64,000 bases of DNA from Poa pratensis (lineage: Eukaryota > Streptophyta > Magnoliopsida > Poales > Poaceae): positions 70,425,341-70,489,340 of the forward strand of contig CAMZMU010000040.1 of assembly GCA_947311845.1 (NCBI GenBank). The letters are read 5' to 3'. This document shows, piece by piece, positions 33,801 to 45,769 of this stretch. The translations under genes were made by a program, and so were the position numbers. A model generated the notes under the pieces. The model ran no database searches and was not told the DNA's origin. It saw only the letters and a program-made list of their open reading frames with translations. Position 1 is the stretch's first letter. The number at the start of each line of letters is the position of its first letter.

Positions 33801-34369
33801 ACCTTCAGTTGACGAAGCAAAAACATTATGCAGTCTTATATGACAGTCGGTGTAGCTACTGTATCCACCAAACCAGTATCTGAACTGTCCTTGCCGTCAC
33901 AACACGGCGTTGTTCTGTAAATTAGTTATGGAAAAACAACACAACGGTGCTGCACTGCAATATTAGATTACTGTTTGAACTGCCAATCATCGTGTAATCT
34001 AATGTCCAGCTCTTCATATTTCTGTGCTCATGCGTCCTCTTAACGTCATGTAATTTATAGTTTCCAATAAGTGTAGACTTCTGTATCTTTATGAAAAATT
34101 GTATCTTAAGTTTATATCCTCATAAATAAAATATGTACTTTTCTTTACACGTATCATGAGTATGGTATCCAATATATTTACATCAATGAAAAATACCAGT
34201 TATTTTTTAATTATTGCGCTTATATTTATATGATTGCACCCATCAAACACCAAAAAATATTATCCAACCAGATACTACACCATAAAATGACAAAGCAATT
34301 CAACAAAAAAATTACACATCTCCATTTGTCACGAAGGGTGCGGCGTGCCGCCGCGCCGAATTCACCTAT
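30881..34369 (+). mobile_element. Putative Helitron A (5' end clear, 3' end uncertain)
   Basis: The left end TCCCCCTATATATAAAAGTA begins with TC and matches the left end of element B at 34370. The shared leader continues for about 250 bp (CCGTCCGATC, then CTACAGTA and ACTGTAGC). The right end is probably just before element B, where the hairpin GCGGC-GT-GCCGC (34340-34351) precedes the junction by about 18 bases, but the canonical CTRR end is not clear. The interior has a GC-rich, gene-start-like block (31160-31860) that may be captured host sequence. No RepHel protein is present. Confidence 0.45.
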
Positions 34370-37126
34370 TCACCTTAGTATATATAAAAGTACGTGGAAA
34401 CCTCTCCCCCTCCCGCGGCCACGTCGCCCTTTTAACCACAGCCGTCCGATCACACTGATGGACGACCCAGAGAGCTTTAAAAACCGTGCTGCTACAGTAG
34501 TACTGTAGCAATCCAATTTCTCCCAATAGCAGGCGGGCACGTAGCCCCCGCACGTTTTTTGACGCACACCTTTACGGAAAACACCTCACCATCTTACACA
34601 AAACACCCCGCCAAGGACCTATTCGCAATTTCCGCAAAACCCAGGGACCTCCGAGAAAAAACGTCCGCAGACCACCCCTCCCCTCTACTCTCTCCCCCCG
34701 CGGCGTCGAGCTCGGCGGTGCCGCCGACGCGCGCCCGCCCCGCTTCGGCCTTCCCCGCTCAGATCCACGCCCACGCCGACCTCCGTCGTCGCTCCCTCTC
34801 CTCCGTCGCCGAGTTTCATCTGCCGGGCCGCCGGAATCGCCGTCGCCGCGCTCCGCGTCCTCCGCCGCGAAAATGGTCGCCGCCGGCGGCTCCGGCAACC
34901 TAGGCGCGGCGGCGCCGCCACGTACGTGCAGCCCGAGTCGAGGCGCATCTGCTGCGCCCAGCCGCGCGTCCCAGAACGCACGGGTTCGCCGCCGGCGTGC
35001 TCGCCGCCGCCGCGGGAGCTCCGCCCACCGGTGACGTCACCGCGACGTCACCGTGGGCCTGGGCTGGGAGGCGGGCTGTTCGTGGGCTGGGCCGCCAACT
35101 GTGCGCCTGGCTCGGCCTCCCCTATTTTTTTTCCCTGTTTTCTTTTTCTATTTTCGAAAACTTCTGTAATTTTCAAACACAAATTCAAATCAGTTCAAAA
35201 CAATTTCTACAAATTTTTAATAAATCAAAATCAGCATTGCAGAAACTTTGAGACCCTTCCAAAAAAAAAAGGAATCTTGAAAATTTCAAATATAACATAA
35301 GGCCTCATTAGTACATTAAAAAAATCACCATAATAAAAAACTTTCAAATTATTAATTACAATAATGCAGAAACATACATACAAAATGCACACAAAAAAAA
35401 TATTTTTTTTCTAAGTTTGCAAACATAATTCAACAATCCTATCCTACTATTCTACTATTTACAAAATGCCAAACTTTTTCTAGAAATGTTCAAACTTTCC
35501 ACAAAATAATGCAAATATTGTGTCAAGAAAATATATAAAATTATCAAAATTCCAAATTGCCCATAATTAAAAATAATGCAAATAATTTGTCCAAACAAAA
35601 AGTAAAATTACCAAATTTTCAAATTTTCACAAAAAAAACAACACAATTACATTACACACAAAAAAAATGCAAACAATATGTATAAAGAAAAATCCCAAAA
35701 TTTACAAATTGACAAACTTTTTCAATAAATTTTCAAATTTTCCACAAAAACTACAATAATTTGTCAACAAAAATGCAAAATCACCAAATTTTCAAAATCC
35801 ATATAAATTTTACAGCGGGCCCACTGTCAGGACTTTTACCATTTCCCTAAACAATTTCCATATAATTATTAAAACGTTGGCATGTGGGTCCCGAATGTCA
35901 GATTTTTCACAATTAGGAAGAAAAAAATGAATTTCGAGGGGAAAAAATAATCTTCTAACCTATAATAAATTTAGCATATATTTGGCAAACTTTCCCCAAT
36001 TCAAATAATATTCACATTTCAATAATTTTCTTGCAACAAAAAAAATGAGATTTATGAAATTTGTCAAACTGTGGTAAGTAAAAAAAAAGGGTACCTATTT
36101 CTGCCAAATAAAAAAATAAGTTTGAACAATTCAATTTAGCCTATATTTAGACAAGTTTAGGAAAAAAAAAACAACATTTCAAATTACAACGGACACGATT
36201 AATATCTACACAAAATCCAAATTGCCTTCCTCTAATTTTACGCATTTAATTTTATTAAATATCGACTAAATAGATGAACCTCTAAAAATTCCCATCCGGA
36301 AAAAAACAAAAGATACAACAAAATGCTCCAACAAAACAAATACTAATTATTTACGTCAAAAAAAAAATATGTTCAAACACTTCAGATAGTTAAATATTTG
36401 ATAAAAAAACTTCCTCCTTAGAACAATTTCTACAACATGAAATTATTTCTATATATACCCTCAGAGAAAAAATGTTGTTTTTAAATTCGATACGATCAAA
36501 TTTCAGATTTCGATATTCCAAAATCTTAAATATCTGCGAAATCGAATCATTTTACAAACATAAAATGATTTGAATCTGCAAAACACCCCAACTTGAACAA
36601 TATTAAAAATTTAAACAATTTTTAAACGCAAACTTCTTTCGATTCCACTAATTTTAAACCTGCACAATTGTTAAATGAACATGTTACCAAATTTAAATTG
36701 CGCAGCAAAACAAAAAACGAAAAAAATTCTATACATACCCATCGACAAAATATAAAAAATATATCAAAATGCTAGGGAAAAAATTGTCAACTATTTTTCA
36801 CACAAACCAAATAAGATTTAAAAATTTAAATTGACCTACATTCGGACAATTTTATGGGAAAACCACCCTTATTTGACCATTCCAAATCAAATTTCAAAGT
36901 CACATACTTAATAATTTCAAATACCTCCGAAATCTCATCATTTTTGCAAACTTTCAAAGAATACAAATTTGAATACATTTCAATGCGACAAATTTTAACA
37001 ACCTCGAAAAATCTCCTAATCGTAAACTTCTCCAAATTCAAATAATATTCATATGCATACTTTCTAAAAAACATATTCGAAAATCATCAGACGGACGCGC
37101 GGCATTGCCGCGCTAACTATCCCTAG
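34370..37126 (+). mobile_element. Putative Helitron B
   Basis: It starts TCACCTTAGTATATATAAAA and ends CCCTAG followed by T. The hairpin GCGCGGC-ATT-GCCGCGC at 37097-37113 lies 10 bases before the terminal CTAG (37123-37126). A TC start, a 3' hairpin and a CTRR end followed by T are the Helitron hallmarks, and no target duplication is expected. It contains a GC-rich fragment (34680-35120) with a short frame MVAAGGSGNLGAAAPP, then about 1.9 kb of very AT-rich DNA. It has no helicase, so it is non-autonomous. Confidence 0.65.
35140..37085. repeat. AT-rich, G-poor asymmetric tract
   Basis: For about 1.9 kb the plus strand is dominated by A, then T and C, with very few G, in loose repeats such as CAAATTTTCAAATTTTC and AACAATTTCTAC. 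The bias is strand-specific, not just AT-rich, and lies wholly inside Helitron B. It encodes nothing. Confidence 0.7.
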
Positions 37127-38724
37127 TATATCATGTATGGATGTATGTAACTACGTACTACTACATGGGATTGAAGAAGAGCAAAGCAGATTGCAAGATG
37201 CACCCTGTGACTGTGATTGTATCTGAATCTCGGTATAAACTTGAGGATAGTATGTTGAGCAATAGAGTGTAGACATATCCTGCATGTGGATGAGAACCGA
37301 TGTCTGGCTAGTAGGATAGTAGTACCCCCAGTCCATCAGAGTTCACACCCTAGGTTTGATGTGTCTCATAAATGTGGAATATTATTTCTGTGTGAGGCGT
37401 CAATAGCGAGCCGTCTGTGCTGACTTCATCAATCTCAAGACGCGGCCCGTTGGCTCAGTCTCTCGAAGGTGCACACACCATGTTCGGCATGATGTACATG
37501 AGAGAGATAGGGTGCATGTATGCTGACTGATGGGCCCTACATCTAGTTTAACGGTACAGTCAAACAGTGCGAGATATGACCCTACGTCAACACTTAAAGC
37601 AGGCCCTGTCGGTCAGCAATAGTGTCAAACTGCGTTTACTAAGGATCGGTGTTTTTTGTCATGGTGTTGTGTCTATCCCGGTGGTTTTTTGCGAAAAAAA
37701 GTATATCCCGGTGATTTTTTGATAAAGTTGCCTTTTTTTTGCAATTTTCTCTAGTAGCTTGTTCTATGCTCTAGATCTGCCGCTGATCTAATTTATGATA
37801 GTTTGTTTTTATCTTATCTTCTTTTATTTACATATATATCTTAGGGGGGAAAATGTGAACATGTTGTATTGATAATATAGTTCATGATACGTTAGGTGGA
37901 TTTCCAGTTGGGAAGTGTTTAGAGGCCATATCGAACTGGTCAGAGAGCTGAAGGACAATAAGTCAGTCCACAAGTTGTTCATGGCCTGCTCTGCCCATAA
38001 CCGATGCAGGAGAGCCAGGGCACAAATGAACTAAGCATCCGTTGAAGCTGCCATTTCCCGTTACGCTTGGAATTAAATTATTGAAACAGTAGAAGATTCC
38101 TTATGCTCGCACTGTAAAGATAAGTAGATCTTCATTGCAAAAACAGAAAAAGGATAAGCAGATCTTGAGATTGACAGTCTGAATGAAACAGTTACTGTGT
38201 TTCAACAGTTCGAAGTGCTCATTTTTATATTAACAACTGATCGCTCAAAATCGATTACACTAAATTTATATGCCGATGACAGTGAATCCATTGAAGAAAA
38301 AATATTCATAGACAATGCCTAATTAGGGCGCTGCTTGCTGCGGATATTACTGGTTTCTGAAAATGTGTAGCACAGCATGCGAACTCTACTTGCTGTAGAC
38401 TGCTGCATCCAGACAAGGGGATGGATCACTAGATCCAACATCTCAAACTCATCTGCTGCACCTACCAATCTTGCAGCATTATTTCCGCCTGTCCAGGTAA
38501 ACAAAAATCAAACAGAAAACGTTAGGATAAATAAAGTTATTACCATTTATTATGAAAAGTGGTTCCATACTTCCATATATATTGTATTCATTAGTTTTTA
38601 GACACAAGATTACATAAGCCAGTGGTAAATAAGGTTAAGAGACAGCGAATTAATGAACTTCGGATGCATATATGTTATACCTATTGTCAATGTGGGCTCC
38701 TTCTCTTGCTTTTTCTGTCTCCCC
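37127..38724. other. Intergenic DNA and probable 3' UTR of the bHLH gene
   Basis: The part nearest the gene (about 38320-38724) may be 3' untranslated sequence: on the minus strand a segment at 38377-38496 follows an acceptor-like TTTGTTTACCTGGACAG. I found no protein family in it. 37127-38300 is unremarkable. Confidence 0.4.
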
Positions 38725-40215
38725 CTACTGGAAAGAGCACATGTTGCTGAACACCAATTGATTGAGCAGCTCCTGTCTTTGCTCCCCCACTGATTGCATT
38801 AGGTAACTGCCATTGTCCTGAAAAACGGATGCACACAGTTGGGGTAAAATGGCGAGGCCATGGATACCAATTCGGGGCTTTGCATGTATGGTTTATCTAA
38901 AGAGAGGCATTGAATGACATGCATGCCAACCTGAGATTGAGAGAAAGGGATGCCCCCATGACTTTGCACTGGGTAGGACGTGGTGTCCATGATTCCTTGA
39001 GATGGAGCTGGGCTAGCTTGGTTCATCACTGGAGCAGGCATTGCAAGGGCTTCCTGGAACATGCCTCCAATCTTCTGAAGAAGCCAAAATTTGTGAAATA
39101 CATTTATTAACATCTCGAGATCAGTTAAGACAAATGTGTTTAGCTTGTGTAAGTAAACGGTTCTATCGATCTATTGCCACATACTTGTGTCGGGTCATGG
39201 AGGCCATCACTGTCCAGTCCAAAGCCATACAGCACTGGGCTCATGGAGGCAATCCTCATAGAAAGGAACTGAATACAAGTAAAGATGTCAGCATCCCTCA
39301 AAATGAAAATGTACCAATTAGTTAAGGATCAGTGTTTCTTGACTTCTAATGTTTATTCCCCTTTGGCTGAATTACCTCAACTTGGTTCTGCAGGGACTGC
39401 ACATAATTGATGATCTCATCCAAAACAAGTGCCTTTCCAGTGACCTGCACAAAAGTAGCATTTGTTTCAGAGCCCTGCATGCACGCATGAACCAAGAGTC
39501 CAAGACATGTAAATGACAAGCAACTGAAACAGAAACAGACTAATTTCGACCTTGTCACAGCCAGGGACCAGTGTTTGCAGCAACCTCATCCTCTCACTGA
39601 TCCTCTCCCTCCTCACCTATAGAAAGATAAACGGCGTCAAGATCAAGAAGATATCAGGAGAAAAATTGTGTGTATGTGATGCGCTGTACATACCCTCTCT
39701 GCGAGGCTGTGGCTATCTGTTGCCTGCCCTCTCCTTGCCCTCACATGGATGTATCCCTTGGGTGCCTCCTCCTGGTCCTGCTCACTGCTGCTCTTCTCCC
39801 TCTTCCCTCTCCTACTCTTGCCATCCTTGCAGTCCTAGCAATTGCCAAAAATTAATGAAACAAAGTTATTAGTTGAAAAGTTAATTTACAAACAAAACGC
39901 ATTGCAATTGGATGTTACTTGATTAGTCGTTACCTTGGAGTGAGCAGAGCTAATTGTGGCACCTTCATCTGTGGCCTTCCTTTTCCTGTCCACAGATGCA
40001 CTGCCCTGTTGAGAGTCAAGAACCGCAGAGGAGCTCTCCAGTGAGGTATCCTCCAGCATAGCTGCACTTGCATTTGAAGGTGCTGGAGATTGGCCATTGC
40101 TGGTTTGGTTGTAAAGCAAGAAGCTTGAGATGTTAGGGTTGGAGGTGTCAATGGTGTTGAAGGCTGCAGGCATCTTGAGTAGAGAGTGGTGGTGGGATGA
40201 GGAGAAGTCTGCCAT
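38725..40215 (-). CDS. bHLH transcription factor (subfamily XII, BEE/CIB/bHLH137-like), 7 coding exons
   Basis: Predicted 292 aa. Exons (plus coordinates): 39934-40215, 39694-39834, 39551-39616, 39376-39444, 39185-39268, 38931-39074, 38725-38817; all introns are GT-AG and all junctions are phase 0. The bHLH region spans about residues 128-190: basic part SHSLAERVRRERISERMR with His136, Glu140 and Arg144, the residues that read E-box/G-box DNA, then LVPGCDKVTGKALVLDEI and NYVQSLQNQVEFLSMRIA for dimerisation. GYIHVRARRGQATD before it is typical of the BEE/CIB/bHLH137 group. A basic stretch (KSRRGKREK) may be a nuclear signal; the N terminus is Ser/Asn-rich. The protein acts in the nucleus as a homo- or heterodimer. 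The start follows a TATA box by about 160 bases. Which paralogue it is remains uncertain. Confidence 0.93.
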
Positions 40216-40368
40216 TGTTGTATTAGGCTAGTCTGTGCCTGAATCTTTCTGATGTGCTTGTGATGGAAAGCTTGGTGGTTTCTTCAGGGGAAAGGGCTAC
40301 CACTTGTTGGCAGAGAGTAGAGTGGAGAAAGAAAGTTGCCTTGCTCCCTGGTGAATGCTCATGCTGGC

Positions 40369-40375
40369 TTATATA
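40369..40375 (-). promoter_or_regulatory. TATA box of the bHLH gene
   Basis: On the minus strand the sequence is CAGTTTTTATATAAGCCAGC. TATATAA lies about 155 bases upstream of the start codon, implying a 5' UTR of roughly 120 bases. Confidence 0.65.
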
Positions 40376-43300
40376 AAAACTGAGGAGTCTGGAAGAGAAA
40401 GGAGGTAGAGAGAGAAGAGAGGCGATAAGACCAAATCATTTAATCTCTATTCATGGATAAGTTGGCAGTGGGCAGTGTTAAGAGAGGGACCCTATGTCTT
40501 GGGATAGCTTCTGTTAGCAAATTTAATTTTTCAGATTCCTACAACAATTATTCAGTGGTGAGTAACCATTTTCCATGCTTAACAAAATAATCCCCAACAC
40601 TCCTCAGCGAAGTGACTGATCCTGAATCCAAAAAAGAACCAAGTCTTTGCCAACTCTTCTTATGTAACAAGCTTCATAGGTTTCTAAGGTCTTTGCGAAT
40701 CAGTGCTGCAAATATACCTACTTCTGAAATTCTTTTATGCACACAACTTCATTAAAAAGTAAATATTCACCCTTACAAACACTGCAGTGTAACAGTAGAA
40801 AATCTCTACCTGTGGACTGCATGCACGCATTTACTGAACCTTCAAGACCAGGAACCAAATTTCTTCGTAGTACCGTCGGAAAAATGTATCTGCTACAGTA
40901 CATTCCCTCTCTAGCCTCATTTTATTTCACAAGCAAGTATACCATGTGGGAGCAGTTACCATGCTCCCCACTGCACGGTGTAATATGGGATAATTTCCCT
41001 CAATGCAATGATGCAAAAAAAAAGTTCCATGTCCAACACAAGGTACCTCCCAGTGAAGAGAGGTTAAATGAGAATTAATTTAAGAGGGCTCCGATGCATT
41101 AACTGCAAATTAATCAAAGGCCTTTTGAGTGGATAATCACTGCAGAGATTAGGTCACAAGTATCCAAATGCTATCAAATTTCGTGTCAGTGGTCACTAGT
41201 CTGGTTCAGGCCCTACTATGCCAGCAGGTAAGTTGGGCCAGACATGTCAGCCTTGTGCTTCAGTAGTAAAAGCAAAAAAAATGACAGGATATGCATGGTT
41301 TAGTAACTAGAATCATCCTAGCATTAACTGGTTGCTTATTCTGTAGAACGAGTGAGTGTAGATCCTGGAAGTAATTGTAACCACTGGGGATTAGTTATTA
41401 GTAGACTGAGAGAACCATACAGATGGAAGGATCCAAGAGCTAGCATTCTGAAGTCTGAACTTTTCTGAACCATGCATCAACATATATGTGTATACGCTCT
41501 TAATTATTATGCCGTTCTTTGCAGAATGGGTGCTGCAAGTTCATCACTAGAAATTTTGTTTGACCGCTAAGAGCCCATTCTGCAAGTAAACTAAGGATGC
41601 ATGGTATATGACTTAATTTCTTGAATAATGTACACATCGTATTTATTTTTATGTTTTCTAACTAAACAGGCTGGTGGTAGCAGCACACTAGATGCACCAA
41701 GACTTTCAGACAAGAGCGACTGTACAAGTACCAGAGTTGTGGTAGGATGGTAGGCAATGCGTGCTCACCTAATCAATAACTTCCTCGCCACCAAACAACC
41801 ATGGAAGCTGGAGCTAGCTAGCTAGACAGGATCAAGCCATATATGATTATTTTCTGCAATTCTGTTCAATATAAATAAAAGGAGGGAGATCTGTGTATAA
41901 TAAGATTTATGTAAGAAATGTTGGCAGGATAGTTATCGGAAAGGTAAAGTGAGGGAGGCCAGGAGGGCGCCCTCCACCGAGCCGACGTTTTTATATTTGG
42001 GAGTTTTTCTTAACTTCATCAGTTTGATGCCCAGCCTCCAACCTTTGGAGGAATGACGCCTCTGGGATGGGAGCTCAGTCACCCATTCATGAACTGGCTT
42101 CAACAAGCGTGCTGGTTACGTAATTGCCAATGGTGAAAATACGCCTTTTGGCATTTTGCATCCACATCTTGATGAGTGATTTTTGGCACTTCCTTGCACA
42201 GTTTATTCTTTTCACATTTTTCTAACATGGCATGCATAGCGCTGGCTAACTGCGCCGAGCCAATTTGAAAATGACAAGGGGACAAAAGAGTGCAATCCTC
42301 AAACGCAACATTCGGAGTACTAGCACCCAACTAATGTATTTGTCGGGTCACAAGTGCGTACATTGTAGAATGTACATCCCTTTGAATGTGTATCTAATCT
42401 TGAAGATCTCGCCATGAAAAAAAAACAGAGTTACAAATTGTTTAATCTGGATGCCTGGTCCAAAGTTTATTTACTTTTTAGGTTGTTTTTCAAAACTAGT
42501 AATCATGTACGTCACTACGTGCATTGCACGTATCAATGCAAAACAGTGGCATCTCCTCCAATACGGCCTTCATAATCTTTCAGATTTATGTGTGTTTGTC
42601 TAGTGGTGTTAAATCGCTAAGTCATTTTTTAACTACTCAGCTCCATCATCAGTCGTCACACTAATATTTTCAGTGTTTTGAATCGCCGGTTTCTACAAGT
42701 TGTTGCCAAACCGGTAATGAAAACACCCATCGTTTTGCTGAGTGCAGCAGAAGTACAGAAACACTCAAATAATTCGCACTCTAGCCGAAAATAATTCAAG
42801 AGCTAATAAGAAACTCATGCAGTAGTTGATCTAGAGTTGGAAAGCCCAAATGCATCACTGCGATCAGCAACAAAGTTGTTTGAAAATTTAACTTTACAAA
42901 GTTTTGACGACCTAAGACTCTGTGACAGGCTTTAAAACTCTATGCAAAAGAGCAGCTGAGAGCAAACCAGGAATTGATACCAGCTATGGTTGCTACTTCC
43001 ACACACAAATGACCGAGGACAGTGTCTTCTGATAAAAAATTGTATCGACGTAAGAATAAATACATACTGCAATGCAATTCCATCTAACTAGAGAGAAACG
43101 TAAACTTGTTCTGATCCTACATTCAAGAAAGATATTCAAGTATTATTGGGAGATTCTCTCTGAAAACTTTTACTGAAAAATAGCATGCTATGTATATTGA
43201 AGAAATCAAAACATTTAGCGCCCAAAGAGATAACTTTGCCAATTTCATTCAGGAATAAGGTTGCTTGGAGATTACGCCTCAAAATAACCGTCTAGCAGCT

Positions 43301-43878
43301 ATTTTCCTCGAAAGAAATCTGACCGTCTAGCAATCTCAACCCATCGGCAATGCACCTGGAGAAACAAATACTCTACTGGGACATGCATTTGGAAAAATAG
43401 CGCCACTTTATTCCTGAATGACAACTCTGAAATTTACCTTTACTTCATTATGGCAATGTCGCAATCTGAAAAAAAGGATCAAATTGGGACCAAGTTTTCA
43501 CACTCTTGTAGTCGAAATTTGAGTTACTTTTGGGAACTCGGCCGAACCCATACAGAAAATGAAAACAGGGACTCTCTGCGTAAGTTTTCAAAAAAAACGT
43601 GTCATTTCCTTTGAGAGAATTCAAAATGCGGTCAAAATTTCGGCATCGCCAATATTCGCCACATTCGTTGCACCGATCGACCTTTTCTCTCACTTTGTGT
43701 CCTCTCTGTTCTAGCGATCAGTCAAGATGCTCTGGAGCAGAATCCCAAGAGTTCACTCTGTCGCGACCTATAGGCCCGTCTAAACGGTCGGGTTGGATGA
43801 GGAGTGAATCGAGGAGGAGGAGGAGGAGGAGGAGGCGACAAAGGACGAGGGCATAAGAACAGAGGAAAAGATACACTA
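40376..43878. other. Intergenic DNA, promoter side of the bHLH gene
   Basis: About 3.5 kb without a gene. At 42495-42545 the minus strand shows hairpin ACGTGCAATGCACGT, then CTAG followed by T, which could be a minus-strand Helitron 3' end, though the spacing of about 18 bases is longer than usual and no 5' end was found. 43810-43835 is a GGA/GAG microsatellite. A 76-codon frame at 42100-42330 is not convincing. Confidence 0.4.
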
Positions 43879-43888
43879 CAAAATAATA

Positions 43889-44308
43889 GCTAATTTTTTT
43901 TAAATAATACACACAAAATAATTAATTCCGGAAATAACACGCGATTTTTTTTTTGCAAAAATAGGATCCCGTCGTCCTTGGCGAAGACGACAGGTGACTT
44001 GTCGTCCTTGGCGAAGACGACAGGTGGCTTGTCGTCTTTGGCGAAGACGACTAATGGTGTGCGTGTACAAATACACGCCACTGGTAATATTACTAGTGGC
44101 GTGTATCCGCACATACACGCCACTAGTAACAGCCCAGCAGCTCACACGTGCCTCCGCGTGGCCGTGTGGGCCCTCTCGTCATCAGCAACGACGACAGGCC
44201 AAAGTCGTCTTTGGCAAAGACGACGGGATCCTACTTCTGCAAAAAAAATAAAACGCGTAATATTTCTGGAATTAAATAATTTTCGTGTATTATTTAAATA
44301 AAATTAGC
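43889..44308. mobile_element. Mutator-type MITE, copy 1
   Basis: A 420-bp foldback element starts GCTAATTTTTTTTAAATAAT and ends with its complement (AAATTAGC), flanked by a perfect 10-bp repeat CAAAATAATA (43879-43888, 44309-44318). Terminal repeats run about 100 bp per side, including GCAAAAATAGGATCC and GTCGTC. The interior repeats a motif related to GTCGTCCTTGGCGAAGACGA and pairs of ACACGCCACT. A 9-10-bp duplication points to the Mutator superfamily. It has no transposase. Confidence 0.85.
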
Positions 44309-44670
44309 CAAAATAATATTCGATGGACGTACTCAGAGACGGAGGGATTGAAAGCCCAAAAACGTATGGTGCTCTTGGTGTCCATCCGTGTCCGTGATGG
44401 GGAGGATTTTCGCTTCCATATTCAATTCGCATTTACAGTACTATTTATTTACGACAGTATAGGATGCTGTACTATGTACTGGGTAGAATATCACGTCGTC
44501 CTACCTGAGTTTATTCGCCTGCCAGCTCCTCGGTTAATCACACAGCCGTTCGACCTCGGGCCAATATCTATACGTAATCCATAGTAACTGACAGAATCCT
44601 GGTCCATGACAACCGGTACAAGGACAGTCATACGACACATCAGTTAATTATAGGATGCGGTGTAAAACTA
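44309..44670. other. Spacer between the two sibling MITEs
   Basis: About 350 bases of unique-looking DNA with no feature. Its last nine bases (44662-44670) are the left target duplication of copy 2. Confidence 0.5.
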
Positions 44671-45070
44671 GCTAATTTTTTTAAATAATACACTAAATTA
44701 ATTAAATTCCGGAAATAATACGCGATTTTTTTTTTGCAAAAATAGGATCCAGTCGTCCATGACGAAGACGACTGGGCCTTGCCCTCCACGGCGAAGACGA
44801 CAGGCACGTGTAAGCTGCTGGGTTATTACTGCTGGCGTGTATAAGTGAGTGCACGCCACTAGTAGTCTTACCAGTGGCGTGTATTTGTGGGTGTACGCCA
44901 CTAGTCGTCCTCGCCAAGGACGACAAGGCACCTGTCGTCTTCGCCGTGGACGACAAGGCCCTGTCGTCTTCGTCATGGACGACTGGATCCTATTTTTGCA
45001 AAAAAAAAAAAAAACCGCGTGTTATTTCCGGAATTAATTATTTTTTGTGTATTATTTAAAAAAAATTAGC
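44671..45070. mobile_element. Mutator-type MITE, copy 2
   Basis: A sibling of copy 1: the same GCTAATTTTTTTAAATAATA end, the same TTCCGGAAATAA and GCAAAAATAGGATCC blocks, and the same GTCGTC and ACGCCACTAGT motifs inside, but with a different number and order of internal repeats. It is 400 bp long and flanked by GTAAAACTA on both sides (44662-44670, 45071-45079), a 9-bp target duplication. Different duplications show that both copies inserted independently. Confidence 0.87.
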
Positions 45071-45079
45071 GTAAAACTA

Positions 45080-45769
45080 GTCATCAAAATGAATCCATAA
45101 CAGTTCGTATTCACTCTCATCCCAATTGTCTATGCCAAATTTAACACGGGGTGCAGCCCAAATGTGAACATATACGTACAAAAAAAATACAATTCAACAT
45201 GACAAAAATACTGCAGGGAAAACATGGACATTTTTCTGCAGCAAGTAGCTACAAATGACGTGCTAGCAGCTGGCTTACGGCCAATTCTTCTGGTACAAAT
45301 GACTAACTTCTGGAACAAATGACAAGACGGAGCAACAGCCGCCAGGAAATATCAAGCGAGTATATGAGAACTTACTAGTGTGTCAAGTACTTCATATTCC
45401 ATAAATCACAATGGCACGTCGGGATATGTACAATCATCTTTCATCACAGGACTCATCACATGGGCGTCTACCTTAGATGCAAAGATGATGGAAATAGAGG
45501 AGCAACTAGATATACAAAAATTACTACTACTCACCATCTGCAAACAACAGCCTTTGCGAGATGGATAAATAAAGCCCGGAGTGGGCACATCGTCATGTTG
45601 CAGGATCTCAGAAGAATAGGTTCCATTCATGCCACAAGCTTCGGACTGTCAACAGGACAAACCTGGGAGCTAAGAGGACCTGGAACTGAGTAACTCAGAC
45701 GGCGCCACAGCGTAACCTGTGTTCTTTTGCTGGGCAACATGCTCCTCAAGTGAAGGCGTGCCTGCAGGA
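45080..45769 (-). other. Probable 3' UTR and downstream region of the ARF-GAP gene
   Basis: The DNA just beyond the stop codon (45500-45769) is moderately GC-balanced and low in repeats, as expected for a 3' UTR; I cannot place the poly(A) site. No separate gene is seen. Confidence 0.4.

Noticed and set aside
42100..42330. 76-codon minus-strand frame near 42.2 kb
   Set aside because: No recognisable motif and no flanking exon structure.
42495..42545. Minus-strand Helitron 3' end (hairpin plus CTAG)
   Set aside because: Hairpin-to-end spacing is long and no 5' TC end of the same family was found, so it is noted but not called.
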